From contig NADL03000045.1 in the NCBI GenBank assembly GCA_002205965.3, positions 62,001 through 126,000 of the forward strand: a stretch of 64,000 nucleotides of DNA, written 5' to 3'. The notes beneath the pieces are model-generated. The model was not told the origin of the DNA. It worked only from the letters and a program-made list of their open reading frames with translations, and made no database searches. The first letter of the stretch is position 1. Each line of letters starts with the position of its first letter. This DNA comes from Kappaphycus alvarezii (lineage: Eukaryota > Rhodophyta > Florideophyceae > Gigartinales > Solieriaceae). The translations under genes and the position numbers were made by a program. Positions 35,949 through 46,979 of this stretch are shown here, piece by piece.

Positions 35949-36798
35949 CACTATGTAAATAACCCTGGATTTTCCTTCTGAACTGTTCTGTAGTTCGATA
36001 ATTACAGTAAGAGCATTAAGTTGCTTTTGCTTCTTGCTTCACAAAATCCAATATGAATTACATTGCGAATTGTACAGCGTACGGTACAAGTTTGCAACAT
36101 GAATAACCCATTTTATTCTTGATGAGATATCCCGCTGCGGAGGCTGTAATTTCGTCCCTCGCTAACTGCTACGCACATACCATTAGCATCTGTATTTGAT
36201 TCAGGATAAAGGACGAGTAATTTTTCGGACAAGTGGGAGAAAAGGCGGGACTGTTAAAGTTCGTGTTGTTGGGAAAGGAGAAAGGATTTGTCTGTCAGTA
36301 TTGCCAACGGACCGATCCACTGACACTCGAGATAGTTCGCGCACGTCAAACTAGGCTACCGTTTCCGATTCTACATTGTTGTAGCTACCTGATGTTGCAA
36401 TGAACTAGTCCTGACTTGAATTTAATTTCAGTGAAACCGTACAGTATCGTGATCTTGAGCTTTTGATTCTGCTCACGGAGGTGCCCCGCAAAGGAAGGAA
36501 GTGGAATTCTACAAATGTATGATATTCATCAAACCGACCCAGCGCCGGCATATGCCTTAAATGATCCTTCGAGTTGACCTGCGTGAGAAAGACGTCTGCG
36601 ACGAGTTGATTCCTTTGGCGTGATCAGTGTACCACTCATCTACCATTCGTTGCTCTGTTTTTGGTAGGCCTTAACGGGATAATGTTAAAAGTGTACATCA
36701 CAACGCCATAACTGCGCTATGAGAAACATCCCTCAGTTGATACTTTGTTTGAGTTCCTCGTGGACACGCACGTGCTTCCGCGGAGGCCAGTTACGAAA

Positions 36799-37861
36799 TT
36801 ATTTATTAGTGTTAAGCCACTGTTTCACCTCATCGCCCCCAAACACCATTACGCTAGTCAGGTAGACAGACAGGCCGATCCTTGGAGTGACGCCGCGATA
36901 GAACCCCGCACTCCATTTTTTTCATAGATATACCGGGCTGTGCTTCCAATGGACAGAGATTGGGCCTATCATCCGCTTTAGCCATACTCTGCATTTCCAC
37001 CCTGATGACTTCAATCGGTTGATTCCAACATGCCAATCCTCCTCCAACGGCACTTGACAGAAGCCTCTCACCTTTGGACAATTGCCTGGATTGATCATTA
37101 CCTCGAATAGCAGATTCAACAACTCTGGAGAATCCAAATCGTGATCCCCAATTAGTTGCCTGTCTCAGCGCAACAGCATTAACACCTTTGTACATACCAC
37201 TGATCCCCTCTGTTCTTAAAATTTCTGCAGCAATTTGCAATGAATTTCGTGCCTTACCTACCCCCGACTTTGTTCTCGTTACCTCGACAGTTTTCATGAA
37301 TGTACAAAACCCCATAGTAGTGTAGGCCTGACAAACGCCCCCTCCCATTCCGCCGAGCGCACTGGCTCCCAATGGTCCGGCCCCAACGGCAGCTGCAGCA
37401 TTGGTTATTTCATTTTGGGAAAACAAAAGAACTCCTCCTTTTGTTACGGCTTCAATCCAGGCCCATGGAACGAGACCTTGCCAAAAAGATAACAGGCCTC
37501 GAGTGGAGTAGATGCGAGTGAGGGCTGCGGATAGGGAATCATTTCGATGAGCAGCCATCACTGTCTTGATGTTCTCGAACGGCTGCCCGAGCGTGGTGAC
37601 CTCGAAGACTTGCAATGCAGAGCCAATCGCAACCTGCAAATGAGTCCAGTAAGTGCGATAACAGAGGGCGTAAAACACCTGTTAGCCTCTTCTCGATAAT
37701 GAATACTTTTTTTTCTTACACTAATCGGTAATACCAACGGCGAGTGTGCGATTGGTGTGAGGAAGGTGGCGGGGAGGGTGACTTACATTTCCGATGTCAA
37801 CCTTCTTCCGTGGAGCAGTAGTGAATGTGGGTGAGATTTTCTTCAGTTGCCCGTCAGACAT
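36799..37861 (-). pseudogene. YHM2: Mitochondrial carrier, YHM2-type citrate/2-oxoglutarate carrier, spliced, with two frameshifts
   Basis: Exon 1 (37861-37787) has exactly 25 codons and ends at a consensus GTAAGT donor; exon 2 begins at 37633 after TTTGCAG. The joined protein is a mitochondrial inner-membrane carrier. First signature P43-x-E-x-x-K48 (TTLGQPFENIK). The second repeat, near residues 132-145, reads MGFCTFMKTVEV with methionine in the place of the usual proline, as in YHM2. Third is P231-x-E-x-x-R236 (NQPIEVIRVEMQ). GLVPWAWIEAVTKGG and ATNWGSRFGFSR are also YHM2-like. In yeast the protein exchanges citrate for oxoglutarate and supports cytosolic NADPH supply. After residue 251 the reading frame shifts at about 36953-36960 (two extra bases in a CT repeat). 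It shifts again at 36904-36908 (one G missing), after which TPRIGLSV and a stop at 36799 complete a protein of about 302 residues. Either a recent pseudogene or assembly errors. Confidence 0.85.
37634..37786 (-). other. Intron of the YHM2-type gene
   Basis: 153 nt, phase 0, donor GTAAGT, acceptor TTTGCAG. Removing it joins KKVDIGN to VAIGSALQVF, matching the carrier N-terminus. This is the best-supported intron in the window. Confidence 0.85.
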
Positions 37862-38099
37862 GAGTAGCGTTTGAATTGAAAATGAGAGGAATGGGGGATA
37901 TGTGATCGCGAGAGGATTACGGAAGTTTCGGCAACTGAATGGAATGGGTGGAAATTCAAAAGAGCAGACAAGCTAAATGTCCAAGGTAGGTATGCTAGCC
38001 GTCATCAATACTCCGTTAATCGTCTCTTTGGCGTGGTCGCAGCAGACGGTAACCATTGACATCAAACGTCGGTTGAAGGGGGCAAAGGAACGGCGATTT

Positions 38100-38200
38100 A
38101 GTGCTGCAATAATGCCATTTCGAAATGCATGTACCGTACAACATCTACTGTCCAGTACAGTACACTAAAATTAAAATTTACTGTACTGTACTGTCCTGGA
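38100..38200. repeat. Cluster of TACAGTAC / ACTGTACTGT words
   Basis: Within 100 bases upstream of the YHM2-type gene several overlapping copies occur (GTACCGTACA, CCAGTACAGTACAC, CTGTACTGTACTGT). They form imperfect inverted pairs across about 38150-38195. Confidence 0.6.
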
Positions 38201-38389
38201 ATTGTACAAAATTATACGTCTACGAACGTACCATATTAAAGGGGAAAAGGTGATCGTTTATTACTAAAATGCATTAGAAATTACATACGAGGAGACCGTA
38301 CGGCCCCGCAGGACTTATTGGGGTTCAACCGCGCAGAATTTGCGCTGGTTGATCATTGCCGCAGTGTACCGCTGCATGCATGCTGACAC

Positions 38390-39965
38390 TATTATTCGAA
38401 GCGCGCGAAACTCCGTAAAGGCAGGCTTTTTCCGCCTAGCGGCGGTGCAGTTGGCAATGTCCTGGAGGAGCTAGAGGCTGGGGATGTCGATCTGGCCATA
38501 AACGTCAATTGCCAAGGGGCGCAGTTCGATGCCCTCGGACCGGCAAGGAGGGCCGTAGTAGTTGTGCTTCTTCTGGGTGGCTCGTTCGAGCGCCGATGTT
38601 CCGCCATCGGTGAGGTCTCGGTAGGGCGAGAGTGCGGGCTGACGATGGTGACGTCGATTCTTGCGGGGAGGGAGCGAAGAGGGGGTCGTCGATGACGAGG
38701 TCAAGTTTCCGTTGTTCGCCGGGCTTTGTGGAGGTCGGCCGCCAGGGCCCGTTCTCGTGAGACAGACAGGGCAATGGCAGGGTTGGTGAGGTGGCGCAGA
38801 GAGTGTCTCGTAAACGGTTGTGCCGCCTCACCGCACCTACTGCGCCCTTACAGACGGAGGCGTGGTGACCGGTGCGTCGAGTACGGGGAGGTGCTGGGCG
38901 GATGTTGTGGAGCACATCGGGCAGAGACGAGAGCCGTCGAATATGGGGTTACCGAGGCGAACGTCACCATAGTGCGCCAGACCTCGGCTTCGATGTAGAG
39001 GTCGTTGCGGATAGCGGTAGGGTGTAGAATGGAGCGGATGCGGCGGTTGAGGCAGCGGCCGCCAAGCGGGCGCGGTGATGGGTGGAGGATGCGGGTGTCA
39101 GATGTTGTAGCCGATGTAGGGTGTCGGTGTGGAGGTATGCTGTGATTTCGTCTTGGAGGTGCCGCGGGTGGGGGGGTCGAGTCGGGACGTTCGAGAGATC
39201 AGGCTCTCAAGTTGGAGGTTGAGGGGAGGTCGAGGGCGATTGCAAGGGGTCATAGGATGGAGCGAGGAGGCGGCGGGGCCGAGAGGGGTGGGGCCGAGAA
39301 CCTGTTGCACGAGTGCGGAGTTGCCGAGGAGGGATGCCGTGTAGGCGATGATGTGAACGCCTTGGGTCTGGCTAAGGCCGAGGCCACCCAGGCGGAAGGG
39401 GAGTGTGGCTTGGGTCCAGCCTGTGTCGGTTTGGCGGCGGTGTATCTTTTCGAATACCCTTCGCAATCCCTTGTCAAACGCTTGGCAAGGGCAGCGGTTA
39501 AGTGCGGGGGGTACTGCGGAAAAGATACATGAGCCGACAGGATGCGCAGAAACGGACCTGAAAGGCGATATGGGGGTCGTTCAGCATGACGAGAGACGCC
39601 CAAAACGTGCGGATGGTGTCAAGAATCGTCAACGAGCGGAGGCATGCTGCGGGGCGGCCGACCGGGCTACCGAGCTCAGTGGTAGCCTCCTCGGTCTTGA
39701 AATCGCATGGCAAGGCGGCGGCATTGAGGTGGTCCTGGGACGGGGCGGTCGGCCACCATGCGGAAGTCTTGTGGTGGGCTAGGTTAATATGGAACCCAGA
39801 GTGTCGTCCGCGGTCGGAGAGAAATACGAGCACGGATCTGGCTTGTTCCAGTGGCACGATGAGATTACCGTCTTCCGCGTACAAGGCGTTAAGGGGAAGG
39901 TGGGGAAAGGTACCGCGGAGTTCGATGAGAAGAGGCAAGGGTACGATGGTTTTGAGAGCCTAAGC
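38390..39965 (-). pseudogene. LINE-type reverse transcriptase fragment, 3' half
   Basis: Minus-strand text in shifting frames is that of a non-LTR retrotransposon: ALYAEDGNLIVPLEQARSVL (39825-39890) holds the region of the catalytic box, here AEDG for the family ADDG. Then KTSAWWPTAPSQDHLNAAAL (about 39705-39765) and LTILDTIRTFWASLVMLNDP follow. WTQATLPFRLGGLGLSQTQG (39350-39412) is the thumb/connection signature of this family. The rest down to about 38390 is arginine- and proline-rich and cannot be aligned by eye. The region is GC-rich compared with its surroundings. Gag-like and endonuclease parts are missing here. Confidence 0.7.
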
Positions 39966-40087
39966 CAAACCATTCAAAATTGTTGATGTAGTAGTTTTAA
40001 TAATGACGAAAGCGGTAATCATGATATACTGTACAGTACTGCAGAGACGACTCGGGGCATTTTTCTAGATTACTTTATCGTACGCTC

Positions 40088-40290
40088 GCTCGCCGAATGC
40101 TCAGTGGCGCTTACTCGGAGGACGAAACTGTTTCTGGGCGCCGGGATGTAGACTGTTGGGTAGCTTGCTCTCATCGGGTCTCGAACTGTCATGCGTTCCA
40201 TAGTTCAATTCTGTCTCGCATTTGATCCGCCATAGATTGCAGCATGACGGCCGGAAAAAGGAACAGTTTTGCAAACGCTTCGGTGGCATG
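40088..40290 (-). repeat. Inverted partial copy of the LINE 5' region
   Basis: The reverse complement of about 40385-40675 in the neighbouring plus-strand LINE, with an internal gap of about 40 bases corresponding to the segment near 40475-40515. The two arms are separated by about 94 bp. Encodes the same short reading text as the plus copy (MPPKRLQNCSF). Probably the 5' end of the minus-strand LINE whose RT fragment begins at 39965. Confidence 0.85.
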
Positions 40291-40320
40291 CGAGTGACCA
40301 GCTAGGCGCACACACCCGTC

Positions 40321-43105
40321 ATGGCACACATTCCCACCAGGTTCCGGGGCATTCTGCCAGAAACATATGCCAACGCCATGAATGATGCCGCAGACGCCTG
40401 CCTAGCTGGTCACTCGCATGCCACCGAAGCGTTTGCAAAACTGTTCCTTTTCCTTTTTCCGGCCGTTATGCTGTCAAACCTGTCTCACCCGGACTCCGGC
40501 ACAACCGAAACACGTCTGCAATCTATTGCGAATCAAATGCGAGACAGAATCGAACTATGGACCGCAGGACAGTTCGAGACCCTATGGGGATCAAGCTATC
40601 CAGCGGTCTACATCCCGGCGCCCAGAAACAGTTTCGTCCTCCGAACAAGCGCAACTCAATATTCGGCAAGCGACTAAACTTGCCAAAGAGGGCGCTTACG
40701 GCAAAGCGCGCACAGGTTCTAGGCTCCTTGGGCGTCCTCCCTCCGACGCCTAATGCGGTACAAGCACTTCTCGCCAAGCACCCGCAACAGGCTCTCCACA
40801 GTCACAGCGGCCTTCCACTCCACCTCAGACTACTGCTGTGTTCCGTGATTTCACTGAGGAGGAGATCCTCGTCGCTGTAAGGGGTTTCAAACCGGGATCA
40901 TCTGCCAGCGGCTCAGGGCTGAGGCCTAATCACCTGGTGGAACTGCTATGAGCCCCTACTTCATCCAGACAGTCGGGGTTTGTAGCTGCACTTGCCGGAA
41001 CAGTGAACATTTTGGCAGCAGGGAAAGCCCAGCCTCACTAGCCCATGGATCGCGGGTGCCCCGCTTACACCGCTCGCAAAGAAGGACGATACACCTCGAC
41101 AATCGCCGTGGGCGAAACACTGCGTCGATTAGTTGGCAGTTGCCTCATGAAAAGGGCTACGCAAGAGCAGCACAGCACCTTCAACCGCTCCAAGTTGGAA
41201 TCGCAACCCGTTCCCCGACACAGTCGTGCACGGGTCCGAAGGGTCGTTCAGAAATTGGACGAGTCTGATTACGATGCTCACAGTAGACCTCAAAACGCCT
41301 TCAATTTGTGCAGTCGGGCCCGCTTTTCCGAAGCTGTCAGGACGTCATCCCAGAACTGTTGCCGTGGGTCTCGTATTGCTATGCAACTGCGCCGGCGTAC
41401 TTGTGGATTGGTCGCCATATTCTCCGAAGCGTGCGCGGAACACAACAGGGGGACAATCTTGGTGGGCTTCTTTTCGACTTAGTTCTGCACCCCCTCATAC
41501 TCAAAATCCAGGAACTCTTGGGCTCTGGTTCTGGGGAAGACGAGACCATGGGCCAACTCTTGCTCCAACTATGGTATCATGATGACGGGTACATCATCGC
41601 GCGTCACGAACAACTTCTCCGAGCCGTCGATATCCTTTCTTCGCTGGACGCCACTAGCAGGGTCTGCACCTCTCTTTGCCAAAATGCAAGGTCTGGTGGC
41701 CGACGGCCCCTCCAGAGTCCGTGCAGCGCCTCTACCCGAATGTCCTCAAACAAGAGTATAGTGAGGGAACACTCGTCCTCAACGCTCCAATTGGCACAGA
41801 GACCTTCACCAAGAGAACTTTCTCCACGCACGTGAAGTCCCTCGAACCGTTCCTTGAGGCCATCATTGACCTCGAGGATACGCAAATAGCGTTCCAGCTG
41901 CTCCGAAATTGCTTCGGAGTCTGCAAACTCGGCTATCTACTGCGCGTAGTCCCGACGTCGTCCACCGCCGAGGGCGCTGCCATGTTTGACGATATGATGG
42001 AGCGCTGCGTCCGCACACTAGCGGGGGGGTTTTGGATTCAGAGGTCTTCCGTGAACTTCAACTCCCAGTGAAACCACTGGATGCGAAGCGGCCCTCCCTT
42101 GGGGTCGGATTCACTTCAGCCAAAAACATCGCCGCGGCCGCCTTCCTCGCCTCCAGCGCGGCCGCCAACAGGTTGTGCAAAGTTGTTCTGCCCGCTCCTA
42201 TCAGGAGCCTCGCCACCTACAACGACGCTTTGGACGCCCACCGGAATTGGTCTCTTTCCTGTCTGCAGTCAAGGATTCTACCTTTTAGTGCCTTTTGCTC
42301 AAGCAATACACCATCGCAAAAGAAACTAACAGACGCAATCCATGCAGCTGTGCAGGAAAGCATCTCCCCCGGTGATCAAAGAAGGCAGGCATTCCGCGCC
42401 TCCATGGCCCTCCCGGGCGCCAAGGAATGGTGTATTGCGCTCCGTGCCCCGGCCTCAAGACAGTATTGACCCCCGCGAATTCGCGGTGTGGTTCCAATAC
42501 TTCTGCCAAGTCCCGCTGTTCCCTTCGGACGTGCCGTGCCCAAGACGTAACTGCCCCGAAACCCTCGACTCCTTCGGGGATCACCTCCTTCACTGCAGAC
42601 ATGGTGCGCACAGGACTCGACGGCATGACAATCAAGTGACCCTCTTTGCGCAAGACTTGCAGAAAGCGGCACGTCACCCCGCCGTCGAACCGCGGGACGG
42701 CGTTCATCGCACGAGGCCAGACATCCGGGCGATGGGAAGCAGTGGAGGTACGGACTTCTTTGACGTGACTTCGTCAACCCGCTGGCGCCTCCCACAGGAG
42801 GGCCCAAACGTTTAATCCGCTCACCTCTCTCAATGCGGCCGCCTCCGCGAAGCATAGGAGATATGATTCTTTTATTGCAACCTCCGTGAGAAGTAAGGCT
42901 CGTGCCTATTCCCATATCTACTCTCGGAGGGTGGCACCCGGACGCTTATAGGGTGTTAACCGACGTCGCGCGGAACGTGGCCGTTAGGGTGATGGAGGCA
43001 TATGGTAAGGTCCGTGCGGTACTACTCAGAGGCACGCTGCCGCGCCTTATGTCCAACGCAGCCTGTCTGCTGGGGGCCTTGGGCCGGCTTTTTAGGGTAA
43101 TTTAA
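40321..43105 (+). pseudogene. Non-LTR retrotransposon (LINE) with RT and C-terminal zinc/endonuclease-like region
   Basis: Starts at an ATG (40321) with a frame of 118 codons. RT motifs: VRGTQQGDNLGGLLFDLVLH at about 41428-41487 (fingers/palm), and the catalytic box YHDD at 41575-41586 (YADD or YLDD in relatives). In a second frame there is KCKVWWPTAPPESVQRLYP (41680-41735), then LEDTQIAFQLLRNCFGVCKL. Near the end a Cys-His cluster (CPRRNC, 11 residues, then HLLHC) precedes RPDIRAMGSSGGTDFFDV (42716-42770), whose PD...D pattern resembles restriction-like endonuclease domains of site-specific LINEs. The tail is VPIPISTLGGWHPDAYRVL (42905-42960). At least four frame changes. RLE type is inferred, not proven. 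Confidence 0.75.
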
Positions 43106-43362
43106 ACGGTATTACTGAGCACCCTGCAGGATATTCTAGGCCACAACCGACCATATCTTACAAATATTAAATCACTTGGTCTCTCCACCAAAGACTAAAT
43201 AAATACGCAATGACCAAATAAGTGCAAAACTATCAGGCTTGAACTGTACTCCCCATTCTATCTTACGAAACACCAAAATTTATTGCTTTTAGTGCTTAAT
43301 ATTTTAGAAGTAAAACTTCTTAAATTGACATAGGCAAATACTAATGAGGAAATCATTAAAAT

Positions 43363-44635
43363 TTATTTGAAATAACTACTCAAATTCAATCTCACGGTCA
43401 CTGATTTCGACAGCACGGAACTGTAAATCATTACGGCGACGGCGCTTCGTGCGGTACCGCTCCTGTATGCGCTGTCTTTTTTATAAACCTCATCACCTAT
43501 CGAGTAAAGCCGTTTTTTGAATCGTCTATGGTGACTCGCATCCTCATTTCTGAGAAGATACATCTGTATATGAACGTTGGTGAGAGCAATACAAATTTGT
43601 AAAACAGAATCATACCTCTCCTATCTCCATCTCCACTTGCTCCCAATTACGTTCCAAAGCAAACACATCCGACCAAAAGAGTTCTCCTCTGTTACGCGAT
43701 CCAACGAAATCTTCTCTTGGTTTACTGTTTCCTCCTCCCTCGATAAACACGCCATTCTTCGCTTCTTCTCTGGAATAATAGCCTGTACAGTTTCCCCAGC
43801 CCCTTGATATCCCTTGTCCATCAACACTCCCCATTCATCAGGGAACTTGTCACAGAGCACTCCAATATCGGGGATAAAGCCATCAATGTTACTCTTCTTC
43901 AACGCTTCCTTATGAAAATCGAGATTACGATGAAATATCTCTAGATCCGACAGTGACCCAGGGTAGTGACGGGAGCAGTTTACAGCTAGTCCGTTCGGTA
44001 AAACACTATCCTCAACTTTGAAACCATACAACTTCCGTTCGGTAAAACACTATCCTCAACTTTGAAACCATACAACTTGTGCTTGCCGCTATAGTAAGCC
44101 TTCCCCTGCTGCATGTTCCCGCTCGGCCTGTTCGTTTGCTGGAAAGTAACATCTGTGACATATCTTGCGACCCGAAAATGACGTAACCGTGTACCATCTT
44201 TTATGAGCGTGTTGTACGAAAAATCGTGGCGTTTCGTACAATTAGCGCTTCATGCAGCGGCTCGCTTAACACGTCCATAAAATTCGTCACCATCCTTTCA
44301 AAGGAAGGGCCTTTTAAATCGAACACCTTTGCCAACATGTCCCAGCTCCCTCCATGCATCAGTACGGTAAACATCATGAGAAACATGTCCTTGCCAGTGT
44401 GCTGAGACTTACGACCTGGACCTACATTGTACACCTCATTAATAACATCGGACTGGATGTTCCAAACGGTCTGAAACTGAGCGGCATCGAAATTCGTTAA
44501 GTTATGGATCGCTTTGGACCCCCCAGATTCGTAAAATTCATCAAAGATAGGGCAGAAAGAGTCTGATTCGTTGTCGGTACTGTTTGCGTCGTCATCTTCG
44601 AACTCGTTTAGTTCGTAGTTGCGCTCATAGGCCAC
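43363..44635 (-). pseudogene. PIF/Harbinger-type transposase, copy 1
   Basis: N-terminal part 44635-44201 (144 codons): FDAAQFQTVWNIQSDVINEV and SQHTGKDMFLMMFTVLMHGG. The DDE domain (DDE_Tnp_4 type) follows in shifted frames. First acidic residue in YVTDVTFQQTNRPSG (about 44128-44172), then KHKLYGFKVEDSVLPNG. The frame 44031-43621 carries HYPGSLSDLEIFHRN and the second Asp in GVLMDKGYQGAGE, and the third catalytic residue in VTEENSFGRM. The C-terminus continues to about 43363. The frame is broken by a 44-bp tandem duplication at 43991-44078 and by a shift near 44200. In an active element it would cut and paste the element. Confidence 0.85.
43991..44078. repeat. Perfect 44-bp tandem duplication in the transposase
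   Basis: Two adjacent identical 44-bp units (43991-44034 and 44035-44078). Since 44 is not a multiple of three, the duplication shifts the reading frame within the KLYGFKVEDSVLPNG segment, which is read twice. Either a genuine replication slip or an assembly artefact. Confidence 0.95.
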
Positions 44636-44760
44636 ATCAGCGAGGATCTGAAGGGCATTCGTGGCTTACGTTAGCGAAGGAAGGGGGATCTTGTGGGTGG
44701 AGGTGTGATGCTGGGATGGGGTAGGGGGTATGGTACTCTGTGGGGTGGGTATTGGGGCAA

Positions 44761-44799
44761 GGGACTTGATGCAGGCCAGTCAAATCTGCATCAAGTCCC
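44761..44799. repeat. 14-bp perfect inverted repeat (hairpin)
   Basis: Arms GGGACTTGATGCAG (44761-44774) and CTGCATCAAGTCCC (44786-44799) around an 11-base loop. It stands about 125 bp upstream of the start of transposase copy 1, next to a G-rich, TGGGG-containing stretch (44690-44760). Confidence 0.9.
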
Positions 44800-45397
44800 G
44801 AAGATTGGGTTTTTATGTAATGAATTGGTCATTACCAAATCGAGCGGCTTTTTGATTTTACAGTTTAATCACTGACCTATTTCGCAGTTTTAAATTTGGC
44901 GCCCAAAATTACTGTATTCTTGTCGTCATACAGACTTGTGGCTGTATTTCGCATTATTATGGGTCATTACTTAAATATTTCTTTATTTCATGAAACTGGC
45001 CTTGTTTCTACAAATTATTGGCTCTTTCGAATGTCCTCCCCTCTTTTATAGAGTGGTCTACTCCAAATTTGCCTCTTTACCGTACTGCTCCTTACTGTGA
45101 TTGTACAAAAGATAAAATGAGCAACCAAGAATGCAAAACCCCCCGGGTGTCTTTATTGAGATGTATGGATTGGCTAAAACCCATTTGGAGTTGCAAATCT
45201 GTATGTCATATTAAATACCGTACCATTAGATCTTCATTACAGTTTGTCAGTAAACACGCAGTTAGCAGATATTTTCGTAATTACTGAGCCTCTCCGAAAC
45301 TTTCTAAGATAATACGTTTTCGTTGCATTATGTTTGTACATACTACTGTATTTCTTGAAAGTCATTTTTTTTATTTAAAAACAAATCATTACCCAGT

Positions 45398-46707
45398 TTA
45401 CCAGTAACTATGCAGGTACTCAGTTAAAGTATCCTCATCTTGATCTTCGGCAAGAAAGCCTACAGTACCACCTCTAGAGCGGTACTGCGCATCCACCCGT
45501 CTTGCACGTTTTGACCTGTATTTTGCTTGCGCTCGGGCACGCTTGATGACCACATTCTCTCCAATTTTGTAGAGCTTGTTCTTCACCTTGTGGTAAAATG
45601 ACTCATCTGCAGCGCTTAAAGGAGCCCAACTCACATGAGAATTTGTCAGTGCGAGACAAATCTTAAAAATGCATAAGTACATTCCCTCACCCCAACGGTA
45701 CTTGCTCGACATGATGCTCCATAAACTACACCTGCGACCAAAGTAGTTTCAACAATTATTCGAGCGGAGGCAATAAGGCGATTACCCCACTCATCTTTCC
45801 TCGACAAATAGCTGTTCTGAGGTTTCTTTTTCGGATGCACCGTCCGTGTAAACTCCATCCCCCCTGGTACCCTTTGTCGCACAACGCAGCCCAATGATTG
45901 GGATATAACTGTGAGCCAATCCTGCGTCCATTACACCAGTATCGTCCTCTGTTTTCCCTAAAGCAATGCCATTCCGTTTGCTCATGCGGTGGTATATATC
46001 AATATCAGAAACTGATCCCGAAAAGCTGTTACTGCACCCAACAGCCATTCCATTAGGGAGGACGGACACCTCAATTTTAAACCCATATAACTTATGTTTT
46101 CCGCTGAAATAGCGACGTCCCTCTTCTACGTTCCCCTACGGCCGATTAGCCTGCTGAAAAGTGACGTCCATTTCATATCGTGCGTACGGAAAGTTAGCAA
46201 AAGATTTGCCTTCATCCAAAATCTTCCGCATTGGTTTATCTTCAAGCAAAGATTCAACGCAATAGTCGTACATCTGCTCCGACATGTTGCGCATAAAGTA
46301 CATCATTAGACGTTCGAACGAATGGCCCTTCATACCAAAGATTCTTGCGAGGAAATCCCATGCTCCGCCATGCTTGAGGACTACCATCATCATGAAGAGA
46401 CAGTCTTTTCCAGTGTGCTTCGAGAGTTTCCCTTTTCCTACGTTATGAAATTTTTTTATACGTCCGGAAAACTTGTCCCAAATCATTTGGAACTGCCTGG
46501 CGTTGAAATTTATCATTTCGAAAATGGTAGCTGAACCGCCGGCTGCGTAGAACGAGTCGAACATGGGAACTCGCTGTCGTTCTCTTCATCAGAATCTTGA
46601 TTGTATTGTTCTGAGTTGTAGTCGTCGAGCTCTGCTGAACGTTCGGCTGCTCGCTCCTTAAGGAGGGCGATAGTTGCGTTTGGGCGTGTGGCGCTGATTG
46701 TAGCCAT
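45398..46707 (-). pseudogene. PIF/Harbinger-type transposase, copy 2
   Basis: Same family as copy 1. ATG at 46707 begins MATISATRPNATIALLKERA. A frame change near 46560 leads to the 143-codon frame 46564-46136 (NFNARQFQMIWDKFSGRIKK, SKHTGKDCLFMMMVVLKHGG, FPYARYEMDVTFQQANRP) which holds the first catalytic Asp. A stop follows at 46136-46138. Text resumes with KHKLYGFKIEVSVLPNGMAV (to 46020) and then SGSVSDIDIYHRM. The zone with the second and third acidic residues (45894-45640) is scrambled across frames. The C-terminus is the 104-codon frame 45712-45398 (KVKNKLYKIGENVVIKRARA). Confidence 0.82.
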
Positions 46708-46979
46708 TTTGTTGTCAGCAGAGTGGGAACTGAGCGTATGGAGACAGGCCCAGTGTTCAGTTTGGGAGGGCCACGTGTGTGGACTGGAGAAATCCCTGCA
46801 GGAAGGGAGAGATAGACCAATTACGTAGTTACCGAGTCACTACGGAAAAGACCGAATCTGCAGGTCTTAAAAAATTGATAGTTTTGTATTTAGGAGATCG
46901 CGGGTATTTGCCGCGCAAATATGGGGAATTTATCTTTTTGTAAGATAGGCGGGCTTTGAGTAATTGCTCAGTAAATACG

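Noticed and set aside
44761-44799. Hairpin as an intrinsic transcription terminator
   Set aside because: The DNA is eukaryotic and no U-tract follows, so a bacterial-type terminator makes no sense here.
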